This document shows, one piece after another, positions 42,237 through 50,538 of a DNA stretch of 64,000 bases. The number at the start of each line of letters is the position of its first letter. Positions within the stretch are counted from its first letter, which is position 1. A program made the translations under genes and the position numbers. Below the pieces are notes generated by a model. It had not been told where the DNA came from and did not search any database. It worked only from the letters and a program-made list of their open reading frames with translations. The DNA is from Reyranella sp. (lineage in GTDB: Bacteria > Pseudomonadota > Alphaproteobacteria > Reyranellales > Reyranellaceae): NCBI RefSeq assembly GCF_004297265.1, contig NZ_SCUT01000019.1:1-64000 (forward strand), in the 5' to 3' direction.

Positions 42237-43858
42237 CCGCGCACCTTCGGCATCATGATGAGATCCCACGGGCTGGGCACGTCGCCGTGCGGCACCCAGA
42301 CGAGCGCGGGCGCATTGAGCGCAAAGGCCTTGTGCAGGGCGTCTTCCAGCTGCCTCGCATCGAGCGCCTTGAACGAGGCGATGCCGAAGGACTCGGCCAG
42401 CTTGGCGAAGTCGGGGTTCTGCAGGTCCGAGGCGATCAGGCGGTTGCCGTAGCGCTCCTGCTGGATGCGCTTCACGTTGCCGAAGGCGCCGTTGTCGAAC
42501 ACCACCACGACGACCGCGATATTGTGGCGGACGGCGGTTGCCAGTTCGCCCACCTGGTACATGAAGCCGCCGTCGCCGGCGATCGCCAGGACCTTGCGGC
42601 CGGGCATGGCTGCCTTCGCGCCCAGCGCCGTGCCGAATCCCCATCCGAGATTGTCCTGGTAGCCGGGCGACAGGAAGGTGCGCGGCTTCTCGATGGGCAG
42701 CGCCACGCGGGACGCGAAACCCATCTGCGAGACCTCGTCGACGAAGATGCCGTCCTCCGGCAGCGCGTTGCGGATCGCCTTCAGGAACGAGACCTGCGGC
42801 TCCAGCTTCGACAGGCGCTCGGCGAACCAGGCGCGATGGCCGTTCAGCTCCTCGGCGCGTGACGCCCGCTCGCGGTTGTGGCGGGCGAGGGACGCGATCA
42901 GCGCGCGGAGCTGCGGAGCAGCATCGCCGACCAGCGCGGCATCGGGCTTGCGGAAGCGCTCCGGCTCGTCGGGATCGATGTCGACCCGTACCACTTTCAG
43001 TCTGTCGTCGATGCCCCAACTGCCGTTCTGGATGAAGAAGCGCGTGCCGACGGCGAGGACCGCGTCGGCGTCCTTCCACAGGCGATGGCCGATCGGCATG
43101 TCGACCGCGAGCCGGTGCGAGGAGGGAATGATACCGCGCCCGCGCCGGTAGGAGCTGACCGGCGCTTCGAGCATCTCGGCGAGCTTGATGATCTCGGCCG
43201 AGGCGTCCAGGGCGCCGCCGCCCAGCACGATGATCGGCCGCTCCGCGTTGCCGAGGATTCTGGCAGCCGTCTCGACCGCCTCGTCGTCGATCGACTCCGG
43301 TGGCAGGGGCAGCGGCGCGTCGGGGATCACCACCTCGCTGCGCTTCGCCCAGGTGTCGAGCGCGCATTCCAGCGCCACGGGGCGCGGCCGGCCCGAGGTG
43401 GCCTGCCAGATCGCCTGGCTGACCAGGGTGGGCGCCTCCTGCGGGCTGCGGATGCGCTCGGCCCATTTGGTGATATGGCGCATCAGGCCGAGCTGGTCGT
43501 GGATCTCGTGCAGGTGGCCGTGGCCGCGGTCGATGTCGGCCTGCGGGATCTGGCCGATCAGCCCGATCACCGGCGCGTTCATGCCATAGGCGGTGAGGAG
43601 GGCGGCGCCGGCATTGAGCAGGCCGGGGCCCGGCACGACGCCGAAGGCCTGCGGCCTGCCGGTCGCGAGCGCCGCACCCAGCGCCATATAGGCCGCCGTC
43701 TGCTCGTGCCGAGGATGGATCACCCGCAGCCGGTCCGAAGCATGATAGAAGGCGTCGAACAACGGATCCTGATGCAGGCCGGGCAGGGCATAGACCGTAT
43801 CGAGACCGTGGAGCAGGAGGGTTTCGACCGTGGCTTCGGCAGTGCTGAGACGAGGCAT
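42233..43858 (-). CDS. thiamine pyrophosphate-dependent enzyme (acetolactate synthase-like)
   Basis: The 541-residue protein is a complete TPP enzyme of the acetolactate synthase/benzoylformate decarboxylase group. The N-terminal PYR domain has VYALPGLHQDPLFDAF and VIHPRHEQTAAYMALG with the catalytic glutamate; the central domain has VLGGGALDASAE; the C-terminal PP domain has the TPP motif VLAIAGDGGFMYQVGELATA with NGAFGN. A separate small regulatory subunit gene is not seen nearby, so it is probably not the anabolic enzyme. The substrate (oxalyl, phosphonopyruvate, sulfo or other 2-oxo acid) cannot be told. Confidence 0.88.
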   Translation of the reverse strand: MPRLSTAEATVETLLLHGLDTVYALPGLHQDPLFDAFYHASDRLRVIHPRHEQTAAYMALGAALATGRPQAFGVVPGPGLLNAGAALLTAYGMNAPVIGLIGQIPQADIDRGHGHLHEIHDQLGLMRHITKWAERIRSPQEAPTLVSQAIWQATSGRPRPVALECALDTWAKRSEVVIPDAPLPLPPESIDDEAVETAARILGNAERPIIVLGGGALDASAEIIKLAEMLEAPVSSYRRGRGIIPSSHRLAVDMPIGHRLWKDADAVLAVGTRFFIQNGSWGIDDRLKVVRVDIDPDEPERFRKPDAALVGDAAPQLRALIASLARHNRERASRAEELNGHRAWFAERLSKLEPQVSFLKAIRNALPEDGIFVDEVSQMGFASRVALPIEKPRTFLSPGYQDNLGWGFGTALGAKAAMPGRKVLAIAGDGGFMYQVGELATAVRHNIAVVVVVFDNGAFGNVKRIQQERYGNRLIASDLQNPDFAKLAESFGIASFKALDARQLEDALHKAFALNAPALVWVPHGDVPSPWDLIMMPKVRG

Positions 43859-43902
43859 GCTGGCTCTCTGGAGGCGGTGGGGAGTGCGATCAAGGCGATG
43901 AC

Positions 43903-44559
43903 ATGCGGTTGATGTTGTACGCGGTGCTCGCCTTCGGGGCGATAGCGCTCCTGTTGTCCCTCCTGTCCTGGGTTGCGGAGCGTCGACTGGAAGCGCTCGC
44001 CGCGGCGTACATCACTGACGATCCGGCGAGGCTGCCGGACGTGCCGGTGGCGCTCGTGCTGGGCGCCGCACCGATCGGACCCGAAGGTGGCCCCAACCGC
44101 TACTTCGTCTACCGGCTCGATGCCGCGGCCGCGCTCTACAAGGCCGGCAAGGTGAAGTACCTGCTGGTGAGCGGCGACAACAGCCGCGCCGGCTACGACG
44201 AGCCGACGGCGATGCGCGCAGGGCTGATCGAGCGTGGTGTGCCGCCCGAGGCGATCTACCGCGACTTCGCGGGCGTCAGGACATGGGATTCGATCGTGCG
44301 GGTCGAGTCGGTGTTCGGTCAGTCACGCGTGATCATCGTGTCCCAGCGCTTCCACCTTTCTCGCGCGATCTTCCTCGCCCGCGAGCAGGGGATCGAGGCC
44401 TGGGGCTTCGAGGCGCAGGACGTGAAGCGCGCCTACAGCCTCGTCACCGAGCTGCGCCGCTATCCGTCTGCCCTGCGCGCCTATTTCGACGTCTGGTTCG
44501 ACACGCCGCCGAAATACACCGGCCCGAGCATCGTGATCGGCAAGGACCCGCCGAATTGA
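43903..44559 (+). CDS. YdcF/SanA-type DUF218 protein
   Basis: The 218-residue protein has one N-terminal membrane segment (LMLYAVLAFGAIALLLSLLS) and then the DUF218 domain: VALVLGAAPIGPEGGPNRYFVYR, YLLVSGDNSRAGYDEP and VIIVSQRFHLSRAIFLARE. Proteins such as SanA and ElyC belong here and are linked to cell-envelope integrity or peptidoglycan precursor traffic, with the domain outside the cytoplasm. It is divergent from the TPP enzyme gene. Confidence 0.85.
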   Translation: MRLMLYAVLAFGAIALLLSLLSWVAERRLEALAAAYITDDPARLPDVPVALVLGAAPIGPEGGPNRYFVYRLDAAAALYKAGKVKYLLVSGDNSRAGYDEPTAMRAGLIERGVPPEAIYRDFAGVRTWDSIVRVESVFGQSRVIIVSQRFHLSRAIFLAREQGIEAWGFEAQDVKRAYSLVTELRRYPSALRAYFDVWFDTPPKYTGPSIVIGKDPPN

Positions 44560-44581
44560 TGACAGGAGAAGCGTCACGCTC

Positions 44582-45586
44582 CTAACGAGGCTTCGGCGCC
44601 TCGGGCGAACTTGCCCACTCTCGGAACTCGGGCACCGGGGAGACGACGGGCCTGCCGGCGAAATGATTGTCGAGGTTGCGGCAGACCAGGTCGGTCATGC
44701 GGCGCTGGGCGTGCTGCGTGCCGCCGCCGAAGTGAGGCGTCATCACGAGCTTGTCGAGTTCGAGCAGCTCGGTGCCGGTGTAGGGTTCCTCGTCGAACAC
44801 GTCGAGCGCCGCGCCCTCGATGACGTCGTTGCGCAGCGCGTCGGCCAGCGCCGCCTCGTCGACCGCCCAGCCACGCGAGATGTTGACCACGTGGCCGCGC
44901 GGACCCAGTGCCTTCAGCACCTCGGCGTTGATGATGTGCCGGTTGGAAGCATCCGACCGCAGGCAGACGATGAGATAGTCGCACCAGGTGGCGAGCGCCA
45001 TCACATCCCGGAAGTACTGGAAGTCGACGTCGCTGCGCTTGTTGCGGTTGCAGTAGCCGATCTCGACGTCGAAGCCTTTTAGGCGCCGCGCGACCTCCAG
45101 GCCGATGGCGCCCAGGCCCAGGATGCCGACCTTGCCGCCCGTCAAACCGGCGATGGCGCCGAAGCGGTTGGGGATGCGTTGTTTCCACTCGCCATGCCGG
45201 ATCATCTTGTCGGCGCGCACCAGGCGGCGCGTCGAGGCGAGCAGGATGCCGACCGCCAGCTCGGCCACGTCCGGTGCGTTGGCGTCGGCGCCGTGCGTGA
45301 CCATGATGTTGCGCCGCCGCGCCGCTTCGAGATCGACGCGCTCGTAGCCCGTGCCGTAGCAGCAGAACAGCGACAGCCTCGGCAGGGCCGCCATCATCGC
45401 GTCCGAGATGCCGACGCTGCCGGTGCTGACGATCGCCTGCACCGTCGCGGCGGTGCCGGCCGGGATGTCGGCGACGGTGGGCGTCGGACTGTCCATGTGG
45501 CCGATGATCCGGCAGCGTTCGCTGAACGAAGCGAGCGTCGCTTTTGTGAAATGGAAGCCGGTCAGGATGTGCGGTTGGTCAGCCAT
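44582..45586 (-). CDS. D-2-hydroxyacid dehydrogenase
   Basis: The 334-residue protein reduces 2-oxo acids (glyoxylate, hydroxypyruvate or similar) with NAD(P)H. It has the Rossmann motif KVGILGLGAIGLEVARRLKG, the arginine in VVNISRGWAVDE, the glutamate in FDEEPYTG and the histidine in MTPHFGGGT, so all catalytic residues are present. It differs from SerA by lacking ACT domains. It is convergent with the DUF218 gene; substrate preference cannot be assigned. Confidence 0.9.
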   Translation of the reverse strand: MADQPHILTGFHFTKATLASFSERCRIIGHMDSPTPTVADIPAGTAATVQAIVSTGSVGISDAMMAALPRLSLFCCYGTGYERVDLEAARRRNIMVTHGADANAPDVAELAVGILLASTRRLVRADKMIRHGEWKQRIPNRFGAIAGLTGGKVGILGLGAIGLEVARRLKGFDVEIGYCNRNKRSDVDFQYFRDVMALATWCDYLIVCLRSDASNRHIINAEVLKALGPRGHVVNISRGWAVDEAALADALRNDVIEGAALDVFDEEPYTGTELLELDKLVMTPHFGGGTQHAQRRMTDLVCRNLDNHFAGRPVVSPVPEFREWASSPEAPKPR

Positions 45587-45728
45587 GGTCGAGCCCTAGC
45601 ATGGGACATGGGTGCGGGTAAGCCGCAGGCGTCCGCGCGGCGAAAAACCGGCTTGGCAAAGAACGGAACGCTGTGCAAGGTGCAGCGCACGATGCGTCCT
45701 GCCGCGTTCAAACGGATCCAAAGCGCTC

Positions 45729-45747
45729 CATGAAAATCGCCCCATGA
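45729..45747 (+). other. tandemly duplicated pntAA start with five-codon leader
   Basis: CATGAAAATCGCCC (45729-45742) is repeated in its first 12 bases from 45743. The upstream copy encodes MKIAP and then stops with TGA at 45745-45747, overlapping the real ATG (45744). It could serve as a coupling leader or be a recent 14-bp duplication. Confidence 0.6.
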
Positions 45748-46892
45748 AAATCGCTATTGTCAAAGAACGCAGGCCCCACGAAACCCGTGTGGCCGCCACT
45801 CCCGAGACCGTCAAGAAGCTGAAGGCGCTGGGCGCGGAGGTTACGATCGAGGCAGGGGCTGGAACGGTCGCCGCGTATACCGACGAGGCCTATGCCGAGG
45901 CCGGCGCGACGATCGCGCCGGACGCGGCCTCGGCCATCGCCGCGGGCGACATCGTCTTCAAGATCCAGCGGCCGATGACGGCCGAGGAAGGGTTCGACGA
46001 GCTCGGCCTGCTGCGCCAGGGCCAGACCCTGATGTCGCCGCTCGGGGCGCTGACCAACAAGGAGCTGGTGCAGGCACTCGCCTCGCGCGGCGTCACCTCC
46101 TTCGCACTCGAGCTGATCCCGCGCATCACGCGCGCCCAGTCGATGGACATTCTCTCCTCGCAGGCGAACCTAGCCGGCTACAAGGCCGTGCTGCTGGCCG
46201 CGAACAATTACGGCCGCATCTTCCCGCAGATGATGACGCCCGGCGGCACCCTGGCGCCGTCGCGCAGCTTCATCATGGGCGTGGGCGTGGCCGGCCTGCA
46301 GGCGATCGCCACGGCACGGCGCCTCGGGTCCGTGGTGACCGCGACCGACGTGCGCCCGGCCACCAAGGAGCAGGTCCAGTCGCTCGGCGCCAAGTTCGTG
46401 GCGGTCGAGGACGAGGAATTCAAGGCGGCCGAGACGGCGGGCGGCTACGCCAAGCAGATGAGCCCGGAATACCAGGCCAAGCAGGCGGCGCTGGTCGCCG
46501 ACCACATCAAGTTGCAGGACATCGTGATCACCACCGCGCTGATTCCCGGCCGCAAGGCCCCGGTGCTGGTGAGCGAGGAGATGGTCAGGACGATGAAGCC
46601 CGGCTCGGTGATCGTCGACATGGCGGTCGAGCAGGGCGGCAACTGCCCGCTGTCGGAGTTCGGCAAGGTGGTCGAGAAATACGGCGTGAAGATCGTCGGC
46701 CCGGCGAACCTTCCGGGCGAGCTGGCGACCGACGCCTCGGCGCTGTTCTCGCGCAACCTGCTGAACTTCATCACGCCGATGGTCGACAAGGAGACCAAGG
46801 CGCTCACGATCAACCTCGAGGACGAGGTCGTGAAGGGCACGCTGGTCACCCGCGACGGTCAGATCGTGCATCCCTCGCTGACCCAGGCTTAG
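45744..46892 (+). CDS. pntAA: NAD(P) transhydrogenase subunit alpha, part 1
   Basis: This 382-residue protein is the NAD(H)-binding domain I of the proton-pumping transhydrogenase, which makes NADPH from NADH at the expense of the membrane potential. It starts MKIAIVKERRPHETRVAATPE and includes RAQSMDILSSQANLAGYKAV, VLGVGVAGLQAIATARRLGS-like binding region and IVDMAVEQGGNCPL. Domain I is separate from the first membrane part (next gene), which is the alphaproteobacterial split form. The start is placed at 45744 because an identical sequence 14 nt upstream hits a stop after five codons. Confidence 0.93.
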   Translation: MKIAIVKERRPHETRVAATPETVKKLKALGAEVTIEAGAGTVAAYTDEAYAEAGATIAPDAASAIAAGDIVFKIQRPMTAEEGFDELGLLRQGQTLMSPLGALTNKELVQALASRGVTSFALELIPRITRAQSMDILSSQANLAGYKAVLLAANNYGRIFPQMMTPGGTLAPSRSFIMGVGVAGLQAIATARRLGSVVTATDVRPATKEQVQSLGAKFVAVEDEEFKAAETAGGYAKQMSPEYQAKQAALVADHIKLQDIVITTALIPGRKAPVLVSEEMVRTMKPGSVIVDMAVEQGGNCPLSEFGKVVEKYGVKIVGPANLPGELATDASALFSRNLLNFITPMVDKETKALTINLEDEVVKGTLVTRDGQIVHPSLTQA

Positions 46893-46901
46893 GAGCGGCC
46901 C

Positions 46902-47324
46902 ATGGACGACAAGATCGCAGGCGAGGCCTCCAAGCTCGCGACCCAGGCGCAGGACGTCGCCGCCCAGCTCAAGGCCCTGGCGCAGCAGATCACCGACGCG
47001 GCGGCGGCCAGCCCGGTCGCCATCCCCGACGGCCACATGCCGTTCGTGGCACTGCTGACCATCTTCGCGCTGTCCTGCTTCGTGGGCTACTACGTGGTCT
47101 GGCGGGTGACGCCGGCGCTGCATTCGCCGCTGATGGCCGTCACCAACGCCGTCTCCTCCGTGATCATCGTCGGCGCGCTGCTGGCGGCGGGCCTCAAGGG
47201 GCTGGGCGCGGCGCAGCTCTTCGGTTTCATTGCCGTGGCATTGGCCGCGGTGAACATCTTCGGCGGGTTCATCGTCACGCACCGCATGCTGTCGATGTTC
47301 AAGAAGAAGCCGGTCAAGAAGTAG
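46902..47324 (+). CDS. pntAB: NAD(P) transhydrogenase subunit alpha, part 2
   Basis: This 140-residue protein supplies the membrane segments of the alpha side of the transhydrogenase. It has a hydrophilic N-terminal tail, then hydrophobic helices from [20 protein letters not shown] onward, and ends with a basic KKKPVKK. It begins 9 nt after pntAA and is followed by pntB after 16 nt, completing the three-gene operon. Confidence 0.92.
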   Translation: MDDKIAGEASKLATQAQDVAAQLKALAQQITDAAAASPVAIPDGHMPFVALLTIFALSCFVGYYVVWRVTPALHSPLMAVTNAVSSVIIVGALLAAGLKGLGAAQLFGFIAVALAAVNIFGGFIVTHRMLSMFKKKPVKK

Positions 47325-47340
47325 TCGGCGGGAGCAAGGG

Positions 47341-48750
47341 ATGTTCACCCAGGAACTGGCCGCCTACGGCTATCTGATCGCCGCCATCTGCTTCATCATG
47401 GCGTTGCGCGGCCTGTCCTCGCCCACGACCTCGCGGCAGGGCAACCTGTTCGGCATCGTCGGCATGGTGGTCGCCATCGGCGTCACCGTTCTGTCGCCAG
47501 GCGTCCTGTCGCCCTGGCTGATCCTGGCCGGCCTGGTGATCGGCGGCGCGATCGGCACCTTCGTGGCGCTGCGGATCCAGATGACGGCCCTGCCGCAGCT
47601 CGTGGCGGCCTTCCACTCGCTCGTCGGTCTGGCCGCGGTCTTCGTGGCCGCCGCCGCTTTCCTCTCGCCCGAGGCCTTCGGAATCGGCCTGCCCGGCAAG
47701 ATCAAGGCCCAGAGCCTGATCGAGATGGGCTTGGGCACGGCCATCGGCGCCATCACCTTCACCGGCTCGGTCGTGGCCTTCGCCAAGCTGCAGGGCCTGG
47801 TCTCGGGCTCGCCGCTGGTCTTCAAGGGCCAGCATCCGCTGAACGCGCTGCTGGGCATCGCGCTGGTCGTGCTGCTGGTCTGGTTCGCGATGCGTGGCCA
47901 CACCTCGACCTTCGTCCTCCTGGTCGTGCTGTCGCTGGCGCTGGGCTTCCTGCTGATCCTGCCGATCGGCGGCGCCGACATGCCGGTCGTGGTGTCGATG
48001 CTCAATTCCTATTCGGGATGGGCGGCGGCGGGCATCGGCTTCACCCTGGGCAACACGGCGCTGATCGTGACCGGCGCGCTGGTCGGCTCCTCGGGCGCGA
48101 TCCTGAGCTACATCATGTGCAAGGGCATGAACCGCTCGATCTTCAACGTGATCCTGGGCGGCTTCGGCACCGACAGCGCCGCGGCCGGCGGGCCGGCCGT
48201 GAAGAACGACAAGCCGGTCAAGGCCGGCTCGGCCGAGGACGCGGCCTTCCTGATGAAGAATGCCCAGTCGGTCATCATCGTGCCGGGCTACGGCATGGCG
48301 GTGGCGCAGGCCCAGCACGCGCTGCGCGAGATGGCCGACCTCCTGAAGAAGGAGGGCGTGCAGGTGCGCTACGCCATCCATCCGGTGGCGGGTCGCATGC
48401 CCGGCCACATGAACGTGCTGCTGGCCGAGGCCAACGTGCCCTACGACGAGGTCTTCGAGCTCGACGACATCAACCGCGACTTCGCCTCGACCGACGTGGC
48501 CTTCGTGATCGGCGCCAACGACGTCACCAACCCGGCCGCCAAGACCGACCCCAAGAGCGCGATCTACGGCATGCCGATCCTCGACGTCGAGAAGGCGCAG
48601 ACCGTGCTGTTCGTGAAGCGCGGCATGTCCTCGGGCTATGCCGGCGTCGACAACGAGCTGTTCTTCCGAGACAACACGATGATGCTGTTCGCCGACGCCA
48701 AGGTGATGTGCGAGAACATCGTGAAGGCGCTCGAGGGCTCCGCGCACTGA
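47341..48750 (+). CDS. pntB: NAD(P) transhydrogenase subunit beta
   Basis: This 469-residue subunit has the remaining membrane helices (residues 1-270) and the NADP(H)-binding domain III at the C-terminus. The latter shows VIIVPGYGMAVAQAQHALRE, HPVAGRMPGHMNVLLAEA and IGANDVTNPAAKTDP, the fingerprint NADP site. The membrane part contains MRGHTSTFVLL and EMGLGTAIGAITFTGS. Together with pntAA and pntAB it forms a complete proton-translocating transhydrogenase in the inner membrane. Confidence 0.96.
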   Translation: MFTQELAAYGYLIAAICFIMALRGLSSPTTSRQGNLFGIVGMVVAIGVTVLSPGVLSPWLILAGLVIGGAIGTFVALRIQMTALPQLVAAFHSLVGLAAVFVAAAAFLSPEAFGIGLPGKIKAQSLIEMGLGTAIGAITFTGSVVAFAKLQGLVSGSPLVFKGQHPLNALLGIALVVLLVWFAMRGHTSTFVLLVVLSLALGFLLILPIGGADMPVVVSMLNSYSGWAAAGIGFTLGNTALIVTGALVGSSGAILSYIMCKGMNRSIFNVILGGFGTDSAAAGGPAVKNDKPVKAGSAEDAAFLMKNAQSVIIVPGYGMAVAQAQHALREMADLLKKEGVQVRYAIHPVAGRMPGHMNVLLAEANVPYDEVFELDDINRDFASTDVAFVIGANDVTNPAAKTDPKSAIYGMPILDVEKAQTVLFVKRGMSSGYAGVDNELFFRDNTMMLFADAKVMCENIVKALEGSAH

Positions 48751-49385
48751 GCCGCTATCGCGCTGTCATCTTCGACATCGGCGGCGCGGTCGATCTCGAA
48801 TTCGCCTGGGAGATGGCGCTCGACGGCGCCATTGCTTCGGCCTGCGGGCTGGAAGGCATCCGCGTCGATCCCGCGATGGTCGAGGAAGCCTCTGAACAGG
48901 CCGTCGCTGCCTTCGCGCCCGATGTCGTACGCTACATGATCGAGACGCTGTGCGGTGGTGAGCCGGCGACGGTGACGCGCGTGGCGCGAAGGGTCGAGGC
49001 GATGACCGGGCAACTGGACGCCTTCCAGATCCGGCCCGAGATCGAGGATCTGCTGAAACGCCTCAAGGCACGCGGCCTGGTGCTGGGTGCAGTCGAGCCG
49101 CGCTGGGAAAGGCTGGAGCGGGCAGGGATCGCGGCGCTGTTCACGCGCGATCACGATGTGCCGCCAGCCGAATGCATCCTGGTCGGCGACCGCATCGACG
49201 CCGACATAGCCCCCGCCAAAGCCGCCGGCATGGCCACGATCCAGTTCCGCTCAGGCCGCTGGCGCCGTCAGCGCCCCCGGTCTGCGGCTGAAACGCCCGA
49301 TGCCGTGGTGACGGATGTGGCCGAACTGGAAATGGCGATACTGGCGCTCGCAAGTTCAGACCGAGGCGGCCGAACGACCTCATAG
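48708..49385 (+). CDS. HAD superfamily hydrolase (start uncertain)
   Basis: The protein carries AVIFDIGGAVD, a HAD motif I in which the second acidic position is glycine, as in some phosphatase-like HAD proteins, and ILVGDRIDADIAPAKAAGM as motif IV. The middle holds the helical cap. There is no ATG or TTG at a convenient place: the nearest GTG in frame (48708) gives 225 residues and a 43-bp overlap with pntB, while a CTG at 48747 that overlaps the pntB stop (CTGA) would give 212 residues and a more usual N-terminus (SRYRAVIFD). The substrate is unknown. Confidence 0.7.
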   Translation: MREHREGARGLRALSRYRAVIFDIGGAVDLEFAWEMALDGAIASACGLEGIRVDPAMVEEASEQAVAAFAPDVVRYMIETLCGGEPATVTRVARRVEAMTGQLDAFQIRPEIEDLLKRLKARGLVLGAVEPRWERLERAGIAALFTRDHDVPPAECILVGDRIDADIAPAKAAGMATIQFRSGRWRRQRPRSAAETPDAVVTDVAELEMAILALASSDRGGRTTS

Positions 49386-49457
49386 GAGCGCGCAACTCCA
49401 GTTGCGCTCATACTCATCGATACTAAAGGCATGAGCGCAACTGGAGTTGCGCGCTCC
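49385..49457. repeat. palindromic repeat element, copy 2 (GCAAC variant)
   Basis: A perfect 27-nt inverted repeat (49385-49411 and 49431-49457) encloses a 19-nt spacer. It shares the frame GGAGCGCGC...AACTCCAGTT...GCGC with the copy at 8208-8268 but has GCAAC/GTTGC where the other has GCCAC/GTGGC. It begins within the stop codon of the HAD gene and lies about 40 bp before the rpsU terminator. Confidence 0.85.
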
Positions 49458-49498
49458 CTTGATTCCTTCCTTCGACCTCAACTCTCGTGCGCCCAAAC

Positions 49499-49525
49499 AA
49501 AAAACCCCCGGGGATGCCGGGGGTT
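49499..49525 (-). terminator. intrinsic terminator of rpsU
   Basis: AACCCCCGG (49503-49511) and CCGGGGGTT (49517-49525) form a perfect 9-bp stem with a 5-nt loop. Read on the minus strand it is followed by a run of six T (49499-49504, partly in the stem). It starts 26 nt after the rpsU stop and is a textbook Rho-independent terminator. Confidence 0.88.
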
Positions 49526-49550
49526 GTCGTCTCGTGCGAAGAGGGGAGGA

Positions 49551-49754
49551 CTAGTAGCCCTCGCGCTCCATGCGCTTGCGCATCAGCTTGCGGGTGCGGC
49601 GGATGGCCTCGGCGCGCTCGCGGGCGCGGCGCTCGCTGGGCTTCTCGTAGTTGCGACGGAGCTTCATCTCGCGGAAGATGCCCTCGCGCTGCATCTTCTT
49701 CTTCAGGACGCGCAGCGCCTGATCGACGTTGTTTTCACGAACGAGAACCTGCAC
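49551..49754 (-). CDS. rpsU: 30S ribosomal protein S21
   Basis: The 67-residue basic protein starts [20 protein letters not shown] and is rich in arginine and lysine, as S21 always is. It is part of the small ribosomal subunit and assists 16S rRNA positioning at initiation. The start is a GTG at 49754 with a GGAAGGAAG region upstream. It ends in a strong intrinsic terminator. Confidence 0.96.
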   Translation of the reverse strand: MQVLVRENNVDQALRVLKKKMQREGIFREMKLRRNYEKPSERRARERAEAIRRTRKLMRKRMEREGY

Positions 49755-49878
49755 TTCGATCGCTTCCTTCCAATGCGGCTTTGGCCCGCGGATCGTCCGG
49801 GGCCGGAATTCAGAGGCCGGCTAGGTATCACAGGCGGATACCCTTGGGAACCCCCCGATTGGGGCCTATATTCCACGG

Positions 49879-50538
49879 ATGACCGAGCAAAACACCCCGA
49901 ATTCACCGGAAATGGACCCCGACGCCGCCCTCCGGGACCGGCTGGCGGACGAGTTCATGGCCGAGGCGGCCTTCGACGGCTGGACGCGGGGCGCCCTGGC
50001 GGCCAGCGGACGGGCGCTCGACCTGCCGGCGGGCGAGGCCGACCGACTGTTCCCGGGCGGTCCTCTCCAGGCGCTGGCCTACGTCAGCGAGCGCGCCGAC
50101 CGGCGCACCGTCGAGGACATGGAGAAGGAGGGCGCTTCGGCCCTCAAGATCCGGGACCGCATCACGCGCGCGGTCCGCATCCGGCTGGAGCGCCATATCG
50201 GCCCACGCGAGGCGGCTCGCCGGGCGCTGTCGATGCTGTCGTTGCCGTTGAATGCCGGGCTGGCGTTGAAGCTGCTCTACAGGACGGTCGACGCCATGTG
50301 GTACGCGGCCGGCGACACCAGCACCGACTTCAATTTCTACACCAAGCGCGCCACCCTGGCGGGGGTCTATTCCTCGACGCTGCTCTACTGGCTGAACGAC
50401 CGGTCGCCGGGCGCCGAGGCCACCTGGGCCTTCCTCGACCGCCGCATCGACGACGTCATGAAATTCGAGAAGCTGAAGGGGCAGGTCAGGTCGTGGAGCG
50501 GCCCGAAGCGGCCGGGGCGGACGGCAGCACGTAGGTGA
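49879..50538 (+). CDS. COQ9 family protein
   Basis: The 219-residue protein is a COQ9-type accessory protein for ubiquinone synthesis. It has an N-terminal helical part of TetR-like fold, the block WTRGALAASGRALDL, and the lipid-binding end with DAMWYAAGDTSTDFNFYTKR and STLLYWLNDRSPGAEATWAFLDRRI. In eukaryotes COQ9 presents quinone intermediates to COQ7; the bacterial form is likely similar. It is convergent with purK, overlapping by 53 bp. An ABC1/COQ8 kinase is encoded 10 kb away. Confidence 0.9.
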   Translation: MTEQNTPNSPEMDPDAALRDRLADEFMAEAAFDGWTRGALAASGRALDLPAGEADRLFPGGPLQALAYVSERADRRTVEDMEKEGASALKIRDRITRAVRIRLERHIGPREAARRALSMLSLPLNAGLALKLLYRTVDAMWYAAGDTSTDFNFYTKRATLAGVYSSTLLYWLNDRSPGAEATWAFLDRRIDDVMKFEKLKGQVRSWSGPKRPGRTAARR

